Part shown: positions 18,875 through 26,387 of the stretch, in pieces
How the letters are laid out: each line of letters starts with the position of its first letter
Position numbering within the stretch: position 1 is the stretch's first letter
Assembly (NCBI RefSeq): GCF_016714285.1
Contig: NZ_JADJNN010000013.1
Span: forward strand, 1 to 64,000
DNA length: 64,000 nt
Direction: 5' to 3'
Source of the DNA: Nannocystis sp.
Lineage (GTDB): Bacteria; Myxococcota_A; Polyangia; Nannocystales; Nannocystaceae
Position numbers and translations under genes: made by a program
Notes under the pieces: model-generated
Databases searched by the model: none
Told to the model about the DNA's origin: nothing
Seen by the model: only the letters and a program-made list of their open reading frames with translations

Positions 18875-20146
18875 TCAGTTCGCCCGCGGGCCCCAGTCCG
18901 GCGTGGTGCCGGCCTTGGCGATCTGCTGCTGGTTATTGCCCTGCTCGTTGGCGACGACGAGCCCGCCGACGGTCGACTGGAACGCGATCATGCGGCCGTC
19001 GGGCGACCAGGACGGGTCGAGGTTGCGGCCCGGGTTCTGGGTCAGGCGGGTCAGCTTGCCGCCGCCGGCGTCGACCGCGAAGATGTCGTAGCGGTTGCTG
19101 TTGTCGCGACCGGCGTAGGCGACCAGGCTGCCGCGCGTGCCCTGGCCGGGGTTCCAGTCCGGGGTCTGGTTGTAGTTGCCCTGCTTGCTGAGGCGGGTCG
19201 CGCCCGAGCCGTTGGAGCCCATGCGAAACACCTGCGGACCGCCGTTGCGGCTGGACACGAAGGCGAGCTGGTTGCCGCCGGGGTTCCAGGTCGGCGAGCC
19301 GTCGATCGCCGCGTTGTTGGTGAGCCGGGCCTTGATGCCGCCGCTGGTGTCGATCGTGTAGATCTCGGAGTTGCCGTCCTTCGACAGCGTCAGCGCGATC
19401 GTCGAGCCGTCGGGGCTCATCACGCCGCCGAGGTTCAGGCCCGGCTGGCTCGAGACCCGCGCCGGCGCGCCGCCGCTGGAGATCCACAGATCGGGGTTGC
19501 GCTTGGCGTAGCTGGTGAACAGCACCTGGCCGCCCGGGCCGATCGACGGCAGCACGTTGAGCGAGCGGTTGTTGGTGATCGCGCTCGGCGCCTCACCGTT
19601 CATCTCGACCTCGTACACGTTCTTCGTGACGGTCGGGGTGCGGTTGGTGCGGACGAAGGCGATGCGCGAGCCGAACACACCCGGGGTCTTGGTGTAGTGC
19701 TCGATCACGTCGTTCATGAAGCGGTTGGCCGCCTTCAACGGGTCGGTGGCCGCGTAGCCACGCGACAGCACCGGCTTGTCGCCCGCGCCGAGGTCGTAGA
19801 GGCGAAACTTGAACTGTCCGCCCGCCTCGTCCGCGAGGATCACCGACTCGGAGCCGATGTCCTGCCAGCCCTTCTTATTAAAATCCGTCGCCTTGATCAG
19901 CGCCGCCGGGATGCTTCGACGGTCCATGACCTCGAAGCCACCGGAGATAGTGGCGTTCTTGCGAAGGATGTCACCGATGCGGCCGTCGGCTGGCACCGCG
20001 AGGCGCAAGAGGCGGAAGCCCGTACCCCCGAGCTCGACACTGCTGTCAGGGGCAGCATTGGCGATCGCGGGGTCTTGGCCGGCAAAGAACGAGCCGGCGA
20101 GCAGGAGGGTGGCGAGGAAGGACGTACCGAACAGCGTGCGCATCAT
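18875..20146 (-). CDS. tolB: Tol-Pal system beta-propeller protein TolB
   Basis: TolB is a periplasmic protein that links Pal and the inner-membrane Tol proteins during outer-membrane constriction. The signal peptide (about residues 1-31, ending IANA) is followed by the TolB N-terminal domain, with LRLAVPADGRIGDILRKN, to about residue 150. The remainder is a WD40-like propeller of repeated blocks such as PSWSPDGRMIAF, PTWNPGGNQLAFVSSRNG and SPDGSTIALTLSKDG. Length is 423 residues, normal. Two ATGs are adjacent at the start. tolQ-tolR-tolA-like lie upstream on the same strand, 421 bases away. No pal was seen in the window. Confidence 0.95.
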   Translation of the reverse strand: MMRTLFGTSFLATLLLAGSFFAGQDPAIANAAPDSSVELGGTGFRLLRLAVPADGRIGDILRKNATISGGFEVMDRRSIPAALIKATDFNKKGWQDIGSESVILADEAGGQFKFRLYDLGAGDKPVLSRGYAATDPLKAANRFMNDVIEHYTKTPGVFGSRIAFVRTNRTPTVTKNVYEVEMNGEAPSAITNNRSLNVLPSIGPGGQVLFTSYAKRNPDLWISSGGAPARVSSQPGLNLGGVMSPDGSTIALTLSKDGNSEIYTIDTSGGIKARLTNNAAIDGSPTWNPGGNQLAFVSSRNGGPQVFRMGSNGSGATRLSKQGNYNQTPDWNPGQGTRGSLVAYAGRDNSNRYDIFAVDAGGGKLTRLTQNPGRNLDPSWSPDGRMIAFQSTVGGLVVANEQGNNQQQIAKAGTTPDWGPRAN

Positions 20147-20567
20147 GGGCTACAAACACCTCTGAGCGTGAGCGACCAGAACCATACATGCGCCCCGCAA
20201 GCAAAGGAACCCCCCTGCGGCGCAAATTTTGGCCGACCCCCGCGCTTTCCGACCGATTCAGGCCGATTGGGCCCGCCTTGAGCCGATAGACGCCCGTCCA
20301 CGCGCGATCTCCCGGCCGTGACCCAGCGGCGCAGCTCCCAACGGTCCGCGAAGCTCCCGCCTACTTGACCGTGCCCGACAACATCTCCGGCCACGTGCAT
20401 GACACGGAGCGCCGCCGCCGCGAGCGCCCGCCTACTTGGCCTTGCCCAACTGACGTCCCCGGTTACATGGGGACGAAGCGCCGCCGCGAGCACCCCCGCC
20501 TGCTTGACCTTGCCCGACTGACGTCCCCGGTTACGTGGGGACGAAGCGCCGCCGCGAGCACCCCCGC
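20147..20567. repeat. Spacer with tandem copies of the TolA-like gene 3' end
   Basis: Three degenerate tandem units start at 20361, 20432 and 20500 (lengths 71, 68 and 68). Each opens with a near-copy of the last 20 bases of the TolA-like gene (CTACTTGACCTTGCC-GACTG), and the gene end at 20568 forms a fourth start. Units two and three each hold a perfect hairpin, CGTCCCC with GGGGACG around an 8-base loop (20454-20475 and 20522-20543). The stems may act as terminators. The remaining 200 bases hold the tolB upstream region; no clear promoter was recognised. Confidence 0.75.
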
Positions 20568-21431
20568 CTACTTGACCTTGCCGGACTGCCCCTTGCCCGA
20601 CCAGGTGAACTCGTAGGGGATCTTCTTGCACTTGCCCGCGAGCTGCTTGGCGATGTCCGGCGGCGCCTTGGGGATCTTGAGCATCTGCAGGGCATTCTTG
20701 ATCGCGTCCTGCAGCTGCTTGTCGGCCGAGCCGCCCTTCGCCCGTACATCGTCGATCGAGCCATCCGCACAGATCACCAGCTGGAACTTGAAGTCGGCCG
20801 GCGAGCCCTGGCCAGCGTACGCGCCGACCTTCATGCCGTTCAGCGCGCCCATCACCGCCGTGGCCCACGGGTCGCCGTCCTTCGCCATGTCGGACCAGCC
20901 GTTGGCGTCGCCGAAGGGGTTGCCCGGCGGGTCCTTGACCGTCGGGATGTCCTTGTACGGCGTGTTGGAGTCGCGGTTCTTGTCAGACTCCTTGGCGTTC
21001 TTCTTGTTCGGGTCCGGCTTCTCCGTCGCCTTGATGTTCTCCTTGGGCTTGTCGTTCTTCTTCGGCTCCGGGTTCGGCACGGCCTTCTCGTCGGTGGTGA
21101 CCTTGGCCTCCGTCTTGACCTCCGCCGCGACCGTCTCCTCGATGATGATCTTCTCGGGGATGTCCTCCGGGTCGAGCTTCTCGCCCTTGCGCATCAGCTC
21201 GCCGGGCATGAACTCCATCTGGAGCTCCTCGTCCTCCGGCGCCGCCGCGCTGGCCTCCAGCTTCGGTCCGAACAGCGCGAAGGCCACGACCGCGCCGATG
21301 AACGAGGCCGAGCCCACCACCCCGCCGACGAACGCGGTCGGGTTGCGGAACAGATCGCCGAACTCGCGCCCGATCGAGACGAAGGGCGAGAGCAGCGCGG
21401 GCGTGGTGCGAACCTTGATCGGGTCGGACAT
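20568..21431 (-). CDS. TolA/TonB-like energy-transducing protein
   Basis: This 287-residue protein has a short cytoplasmic N-terminus, one membrane helix (about 33-55), then a long charged Lys/Glu/Asp/Pro-rich linker (about 60-175) that would span the periplasm. The C-terminal domain (about 180-287) has a Cys pair (VICADG and AGKCKK) typical of disulphide-stabilised TonB-box-like ends in myxobacteria. It lies 56 bases after tolR. The arrangement tolQ-tolR-tolA fits, although the sequence alone would also suit a TonB. It transmits proton-motive force from the TolQ/R motor to the outer membrane. Confidence 0.82.
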   Translation of the reverse strand: MSDPIKVRTTPALLSPFVSIGREFGDLFRNPTAFVGGVVGSASFIGAVVAFALFGPKLEASAAAPEDEELQMEFMPGELMRKGEKLDPEDIPEKIIIEETVAAEVKTEAKVTTDEKAVPNPEPKKNDKPKENIKATEKPDPNKKNAKESDKNRDSNTPYKDIPTVKDPPGNPFGDANGWSDMAKDGDPWATAVMGALNGMKVGAYAGQGSPADFKFQLVICADGSIDDVRAKGGSADKQLQDAIKNALQMLKIPKAPPDIAKQLAGKCKKIPYEFTWSGKGQSGKVK

Positions 21432-21487
21432 GGCTAGTGATTCTCCCCGGGCCCCGAACGCGGGCCACCCAGCTCCGGCTTACACGC

Positions 21488-21934
21488 TCAGGTCTTCTTC
21501 TTCTCGCCGCGCGGGTCGGTGAGAAAGCCGACCTTGGACACCCCGGCCGTGCGCAGCGCGACCAGCACGTCGACCACGCGGTCGAAGGCCAAATTCTCGT
21601 CGCCCTGGATGAACACCATCCCGGCCTCCTTGAGCTTGGCGTTGCTGCCGAGCTCCGCGCCGAGGGTGTTCGGGTCGCTCGACAGGCCGACGGTGCCGAG
21701 GAACACGCCGCCCTTGGCGTCGATCGAGATCGTCGACAGCAGGAACTGCTCCTCCGCCACCGGGCTGCCGACCGCCTTGGGGATGCTGATCTGCATCGGC
21801 GCCTCCGGAGCCATCAGCGGCGTCGACACCATGAAGATGACGAGCAGACACAACATCACGTCGACCAGCGGCGTGACGTTGATGCCGGCGACCGGACCGT
21901 CGCCGTGGAACCCGTCTTCGAGGAGGCCCGACAT
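21488..21934 (-). CDS. tolR: ExbD/TolR family motor protein
   Basis: This is a 148-residue inner-membrane protein with one N-terminal helix (about 24-44). The helix is preceded by GINVTPLVDVMLCLLVIFM, whose Asp is the proton-carrying residue of ExbD/TolR. The rest is periplasmic. tolQ ends one base before this gene starts, so the two are translationally coupled. It forms the 5:2 proton-driven motor with the TolQ-like partner. Confidence 0.94.
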   Translation of the reverse strand: MSGLLEDGFHGDGPVAGINVTPLVDVMLCLLVIFMVSTPLMAPEAPMQISIPKAVGSPVAEEQFLLSTISIDAKGGVFLGTVGLSSDPNTLGAELGSNAKLKEAGMVFIQGDENLAFDRVVDVLVALRTAGVSKVGFLTDPRGEKKKT

Positions 21935-21935
21935 C

Positions 21936-22643
21936 TTAGAAGAAGTGCCGCTTGAGGATGTTGAGGTAGTCGCTGCCGAAGGTCGTCATCTCGGAGCCCA
22001 GCACCTTCACGCGCCGGTTGAAGTAGTTGTAGGCCACGACGGCCGGGATGGCCGCCGCCAGGGCGATCGCGGTGGCGATCAGCGCCTCGCCGATCGGTCC
22101 GGCGACCGTCGCCAGGTCGGCCTTGCCCTCCTCCGAGATCTTGGCGAAGGCCGTCATGATGCCCCACACCGTGCCGAACAGCCCGACGAAGGGCGCCGCC
22201 GAGCCGACGGTGGCGAGGAACGGCAGCAGGTTCTCGAGCTTGGTCGTCTCGCTGACCTTGGCCCGCGCCAGCGCCCGCTCGATGTTCTCCATGCCGTCCA
22301 TCTTCTCGTGCATCGCCCCGGTCTCGGGCGTCTGCCCCTTCTTGACCTTGGACAGCTCGATGTAACCGGCCCGGAACATCGCCGCGAGCGGGCTGTACTT
22401 GAGCGCCTCGGCCTGGCGGAAGATCTCGTCGAGGCGCTTGCTCTCCCAGAACTTGTCGAGGAAGGTGATCGACTGCGACTGCGCCTGGCTGATCGCCACC
22501 AGCTTGTAGAAGATCACGAACAGCGACAGCACCGACGACGCCGTCAGGATGTACGCGACCACCAACACGGCGCCACTGCCACCGAACATCAGGTGGAGAA
22601 CATCGATCTCGGCGAGCAATGACAGGGAAGAGGGCAGCAGCAC
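21936..22643 (-). CDS. tolQ: ExbB/TolQ family motor protein
   Basis: This is a 235-residue protein with three membrane helices: one near residues 20-45, and two in the C-terminal half containing GSAAPFVGLFGTVWGIM and EALIATAIALAAAIPAVVAYN, both family signatures. It starts with GTG at 22643. It is the first gene of the tolQRA-like cluster, and the tolB context favours TolQ over ExbB. It forms the pentameric channel of the motor. Confidence 0.94.
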   Translation of the reverse strand: MLLPSSLSLLAEIDVLHLMFGGSGAVLVVAYILTASSVLSLFVIFYKLVAISQAQSQSITFLDKFWESKRLDEIFRQAEALKYSPLAAMFRAGYIELSKVKKGQTPETGAMHEKMDGMENIERALARAKVSETTKLENLLPFLATVGSAAPFVGLFGTVWGIMTAFAKISEEGKADLATVAGPIGEALIATAIALAAAIPAVVAYNYFNRRVKVLGSEMTTFGSDYLNILKRHFF

Positions 22644-22829
22644 GTCGGCAGGCTACACGGCCCGCCAGCCCCCCGTCAAACCCGCGCCGGCCACCACCTC
22701 GCCGCTTGGGCCACCGCTCGGACCACCGCTCGGGCCGCCACACCTCGGACCACCGCTCGGGCCAACACAATGGGCCAACGCCTGGGCCACCCACCACCCG
22801 GGCCGCCGCCGGCCTGATATCCTCGCCCC
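22644..22829. repeat. Divergent spacer with short GGACCACCGCTCGGGCC-type repeats
   Basis: Between tolQ and the lipoprotein cluster, the words CCACCGCTCGG and GGGCCAAC recur about five times between 22695 and 22790. This is low-complexity tandem sequence. It must also contain both divergent promoters, but no clear pair of promoter boxes was found. Confidence 0.4.
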
Positions 22830-23429
22830 GTGGCGACCTCGCGCCCCTGGCTCGCTTTCACCCGCGCCCTGCCGACCGCGGCGGCGCTGTGCCTGCTCGC
22901 CGCCTGCGAGCACACCCGCGGTGAGGTCGAGATCAACTGGACCATCGTCGATCGCTCGGGCACCCAGGTATTCCCCTCCGGCGAACTCGCCGACCTCTGC
23001 GAGTTCACCGGCCTGCTCGCCGACGGTGACACGGCGCCCACCCCCTACGCCCTCGCCGTCCAGATGCGCCTGTGCGAGCCCGACTGCCCCGCCGGCTGCG
23101 ACGACCCCAGCTGCCAGCTCGAGCGCATCACCTACGCCTGCGACGCCGCCCGCGGCTTCTCCAGCGTCGACGCCCGCACCGAGGTCCCCTACGACTTCCA
23201 CGTCGACCTCGTCGCCAGCCCCGACAGCGGCGCCTGCGGCTGCACCCTCAGCCCCCCCTGCGCCCTCGTCCCCGGCCCCCGCACCCGCACCGTCGAGCCC
23301 GGCCTCGTCACCGACCTGCAGGTCTACCTGCTGGTCCTCGGCCTCGACAACATCGCCGCCGCCAGCACCAGCGGCCGCACCCGCCTCGACCTCGCCACAT
23401 GCTGCACCCCGGACCCGAGCTGCGCCTGA
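22830..23429 (+). CDS. Lipoprotein of unknown function (first of three)
   Basis: This is a 199-residue exported lipoprotein with lipobox LLAAC (Cys26) and GTG start. The mature part has many Cys residues (CEPDC-PAGC-DDPSC, CGCTLSPPC, CCTPDPSC), which would form disulphides in the periplasm or outside. The first mature residues, EVEINWTIVDRSG, resemble the openings of the next two proteins (IELRWRLPEA, FVLRWQVGRD), suggesting a common beta-sandwich start. No family name is known to me. The next gene overlaps its end by 31 bases. Confidence 0.75.
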   Translation: MATSRPWLAFTRALPTAAALCLLAACEHTRGEVEINWTIVDRSGTQVFPSGELADLCEFTGLLADGDTAPTPYALAVQMRLCEPDCPAGCDDPSCQLERITYACDAARGFSSVDARTEVPYDFHVDLVASPDSGACGCTLSPPCALVPGPRTRTVEPGLVTDLQVYLLVLGLDNIAAASTSGRTRLDLATCCTPDPSCA

Positions 23430-24208
23430 GTCCTTATTTTCTCCTGGCCCTCGGGACCTGTCTGTTCGGCCAGGTCGCGTGCATCCTGCCGCGCGACCCC
23501 GCCACCGGCATCGAGCTGCGCTGGCGCTTGCCTGAGGCCAACCTCGCCGACGCCCCCGCCGTGGCCGCCGGCGACCGCCTGCGCACCTGCAGCGGCGCCC
23601 GCGTCGCCCGCGTACGCGCCGAGCTGCAAGACCACGACGCCCCCGAGCGCCGGCGCAGCTTCGACTACGACTGCGACGCCGGCGACGCCTCACCCGCGGA
23701 CCGCGTCCGCGAGCCCGCCGCGATCTTCATCGACCTCCGCCCGGGCAACTACGACCTCGACCTCCGCTGGCACGACGACGCCGGCCACGAGCTCGGCCAG
23801 CTGCAGGAGACCGTCCAGGTCGAGCCCGACACCCTCGTCCCCCTCGACCTCGCGCTCGTGAGCCCGCTCCTCCCGTGGACCCTCGATCTGCGCGGCACCG
23901 CCGCCTGCAGCGAGCTCAGCCTGGAGATCTTCTACGACGACCCCACCCTCGACCTCCACGAGCTCCCCGAGACCGCCGACGGCCGCTATCGCAGCGAGCT
24001 CGTCAGCGACGCTGGTCTGCGCCTCACCGATCCGCCGATCGCCTGCGCCGAGCTCGTCGACGGCCCCCAGCGCTTCCGCGACCTCGACCGCGGCGCCTAC
24101 CGCCTCCGCCTCAACGTCGACGGCCAGGACTGTGAGCTCGGCTTCCTCGTCGACGCCGCCGCGCCGCCCCTCTCCGTCGATCTTGCCAAGCCCGGCTGCG
24201 CCGGCTAG
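23399..24208 (+). CDS. Lipoprotein of unknown function (second of three)
   Basis: This is a 269-residue exported lipoprotein. The start at 23399, inside the end of the previous gene, gives a good signal with lipobox GQVAC (Cys28); the longer open frame upstream is a shadow. The mature protein begins with IELRWRLPEANLADAP, like its neighbours, and repeats a pattern of Cys and charged beta-strands. A phrase YDLDLRWHDDAGHELG suggests a second copy of the same fold. The overlap with the previous gene and the 10-base gap to the next show one transcript. Confidence 0.72.
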   Translation: MLHPGPELRLSPYFLLALGTCLFGQVACILPRDPATGIELRWRLPEANLADAPAVAAGDRLRTCSGARVARVRAELQDHDAPERRRSFDYDCDAGDASPADRVREPAAIFIDLRPGNYDLDLRWHDDAGHELGQLQETVQVEPDTLVPLDLALVSPLLPWTLDLRGTAACSELSLEIFYDDPTLDLHELPETADGRYRSELVSDAGLRLTDPPIACAELVDGPQRFRDLDRGAYRLRLNVDGQDCELGFLVDAAAPPLSVDLAKPGCAG

Positions 24209-24218
24209 ACACGCACGG

Positions 24219-25538
24219 ATGCCGCGCCTCCACCTCGCCTCCGTCGCCGCGCTCGCGCTCGCCACGGCTTGCGCCGAGGACCCGAGCTTCGTGCTGCGCT
24301 GGCAAGTCGGCCGCGACGCCGCCGACGCCGAACACGACCTGCTCTCCGTGCGCCAGTGCAGCGAGCTCGGCATCAGCCACATCCGCATCATCACCGCCAC
24401 CCAGGGCACCGACGACGTCGTCGACACCCGCGAGTACCCCTGCTTCCCGGACGAGTTCGCCGAGCCCATGGGCGCCGTCGGCGGACCCGAGGTCGGCCCC
24501 GGCGACTACGACGTCACGCTCATCGCCCTCACCCGCCGCCACGTCGAGCGCCCGTACCCCAGCAAGCAGCGCGTCACCGTCCACGACACCGGCGAGGGCC
24601 AGCTCGTCACCAGCCACCGCCTCGTCAGCGTCGGCGAGTGCGACGACGGCATCGACAACGACCGCGACGGCGGCGTCGACCTCGGCGACCTCGCCTGCCG
24701 TCAGGGCCAGCCGCGCGAGAGCCTCGACAACAACGCCACGATCTTCACCTTCCAGGCCACCCTGCTCGGCGACAACCCTGCGGCCACCTGCGCCGGCCTC
24801 GGCGTCAGCCAGCTGCGCGTCACCCTCGACGGCGACACCGCCGGCGCCCAGAACATCCCCTGCACCACCCTGCTGCAGTCCTTCAGCGCCTACCTGCCCG
24901 CGGGCGAGCACAGCTGGTCGGTCGCCGGCCTCGACAGCAAGGGCACGGCCGTCACCAGCGAGATCACCGGCGCCGACGCCAAGTTCACCGTCAGCGAGCT
25001 CGGCTACGCCTTCGTCGAGATCGCCGTCGACCTCGACCTCGCCAGCTTCCTCGCCCCCTTCAACGCGCCCCTGCGCTTCTCCGCCGAGTACCAGCCCTAC
25101 CCGGACGCCCCGCTCAACCGCCCCTGCGAACCAGAGCTCGGCGTCCTCCTGCTCGGCGCCACCGTCGTCACCCTGCTCGACGAGTCGGGCCAGTCGGTCG
25201 CGACCGTCACCCTCGTCGACGCGCCGATGGGCGCCGACGCCGACTTCCCGATCGACGGCCTCTGCGTCGACTTCGACCGCCCGCGCAACACCAGCCCCTT
25301 GACGTGGAGCGACACGCCCGGCCAGCGCGACTACACCCTGCAGATCGAGACCTGGGCCGCCGGCGACGACCCGATGATCGCCGAGCCCTGCTTCTCCAAC
25401 GCCGCCGCGCCGGCCCGCCTCGCGCCCGGCATCAGCCCCTCGATCATCGTCCCGCGCACCCGCAGCGACGACAGCTGCGCCGACTGCAGCAGCAACAAGG
25501 ATTGCAGCGTGTGCGAGGACGGCGTGTGCAAGAGCTAG
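24219..25538 (+). CDS. Lipoprotein of unknown function (third of three)
   Basis: This is a 439-residue exported lipoprotein with lipobox ATAC (Cys18); the start at 24219 places this signal at the N-terminus. It has two related halves: both contain a CSELGISHIRI/CAGLGVSQLRVTL phrase and a VGECDDGIDNDRDGGVDLGDLAC stretch, the latter a calcium-loop-like Asp-rich motif common in myxobacterial surface proteins. The C-terminus is Cys-rich (CADCSSNKDCSVCEDGVC). It probably acts with the two preceding lipoproteins on the cell surface; function unknown. Confidence 0.75.
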   Translation: MPRLHLASVAALALATACAEDPSFVLRWQVGRDAADAEHDLLSVRQCSELGISHIRIITATQGTDDVVDTREYPCFPDEFAEPMGAVGGPEVGPGDYDVTLIALTRRHVERPYPSKQRVTVHDTGEGQLVTSHRLVSVGECDDGIDNDRDGGVDLGDLACRQGQPRESLDNNATIFTFQATLLGDNPAATCAGLGVSQLRVTLDGDTAGAQNIPCTTLLQSFSAYLPAGEHSWSVAGLDSKGTAVTSEITGADAKFTVSELGYAFVEIAVDLDLASFLAPFNAPLRFSAEYQPYPDAPLNRPCEPELGVLLLGATVVTLLDESGQSVATVTLVDAPMGADADFPIDGLCVDFDRPRNTSPLTWSDTPGQRDYTLQIETWAAGDDPMIAEPCFSNAAAPARLAPGISPSIIVPRTRSDDSCADCSSNKDCSVCEDGVCKS

Positions 25539-25554
25539 AGGTCCAGAGGCTCCG

Positions 25555-26346
25555 ATGACCGACACCCCCGACAAGCCCGACGAGACCGACGAGCGAGCCG
25601 ACGACAAGACCCCGTCCCGCCGCAAGCGACGCGGCACCGGCCCGATCTCCACCGAGGAGGCCCGCCTCCTCGCCACCGCCAGACCGGTCAAGGCCGTCGC
25701 CCCCGCCAAGGGACCCACCCCGGCCACGCCCCGCTTCGGCCGCTACGAGCGCCCCGACTTCGAACGCGTCGAGACCATGCTCGCCGCCTTCGCCAACCGT
25801 CGCCTCGGCCCGCTCGTGAACCTCGTCGCCAAGGGCTACTACGGCGCCGCCACCGACGAGGAGAAGCAGAACCCCGGCATCCGCACCGCCTTCTACAGCT
25901 TCTTCCTCTACGGCTACCGCGACCCCAAGGGCATCCGCCCCGTCGACCTCTTCGCCGAGTCTGGCCTCCCGCTCGAGGGCCGCCAGCGCGCCGCCCTCGA
26001 CGCCTGCCTGCAGGCCCGCCTGGTCGTGATGAGCATCGACGACGTGCACGTCGGCAAGCACCGCATGCGCGGCCGCGACCTCCTGCGTGACGAGCCCGTC
26101 ACCGCCTTCGACCGCAACGCCTCCACGCTGATCAAGCCGGGCGAACGTCTGATGTGCTGGCAGATCCCCTGGGGCACCTCATGGCAGCCGATCGGCTACG
26201 CCGTGCAGGTCGAGCAGCACAAGGCCATCGCCCTCGAGCGCAGCATCGAGACCCTGTGCAACGGCCTCCGCGCCGTCCGCCGCGAGCTCCCCGAGCAACA
26301 CGCCGCCAACCTCTGGTGGCTCGTCCACCGCGTCGCCAACATGTGA
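25555..26346 (+). CDS. Hypothetical protein
   Basis: This is a 263-residue cytoplasmic-looking protein without signal or membrane segment. The first 55 residues are charged and probably disordered (Asp/Lys/Arg-rich). The folded part begins near residue 60 (RYERPDFERVETMLAAFANRR) and contains Trp/Tyr-rich stretches such as RTAFYSFFLYGYRDPKG and MCWQIPWGTSWQPIGY. I do not recognise the family. It follows the lipoprotein set by 16 bases and could share its transcript. Confidence 0.7.
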   Translation: MTDTPDKPDETDERADDKTPSRRKRRGTGPISTEEARLLATARPVKAVAPAKGPTPATPRFGRYERPDFERVETMLAAFANRRLGPLVNLVAKGYYGAATDEEKQNPGIRTAFYSFFLYGYRDPKGIRPVDLFAESGLPLEGRQRAALDACLQARLVVMSIDDVHVGKHRMRGRDLLRDEPVTAFDRNASTLIKPGERLMCWQIPWGTSWQPIGYAVQVEQHKAIALERSIETLCNGLRAVRRELPEQHAANLWWLVHRVANM

Positions 26347-26356
26347 GCGGGACAGG

Positions 26357-26380
26357 CGACCTGGCCCAAAGACCAGGTCG
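26357..26380. terminator. Stem-loop between convergent genes, member of the palindrome family
   Basis: CGACCTGG and CCAGGTCG form a perfect 8-base stem around an 8-base loop. It lies between the ends of two convergent genes, where a bidirectional terminator would serve both. It has no T-run and resembles the dispersed palindrome. Confidence 0.5.
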
Positions 26381-26387
26381 CTCCCAC

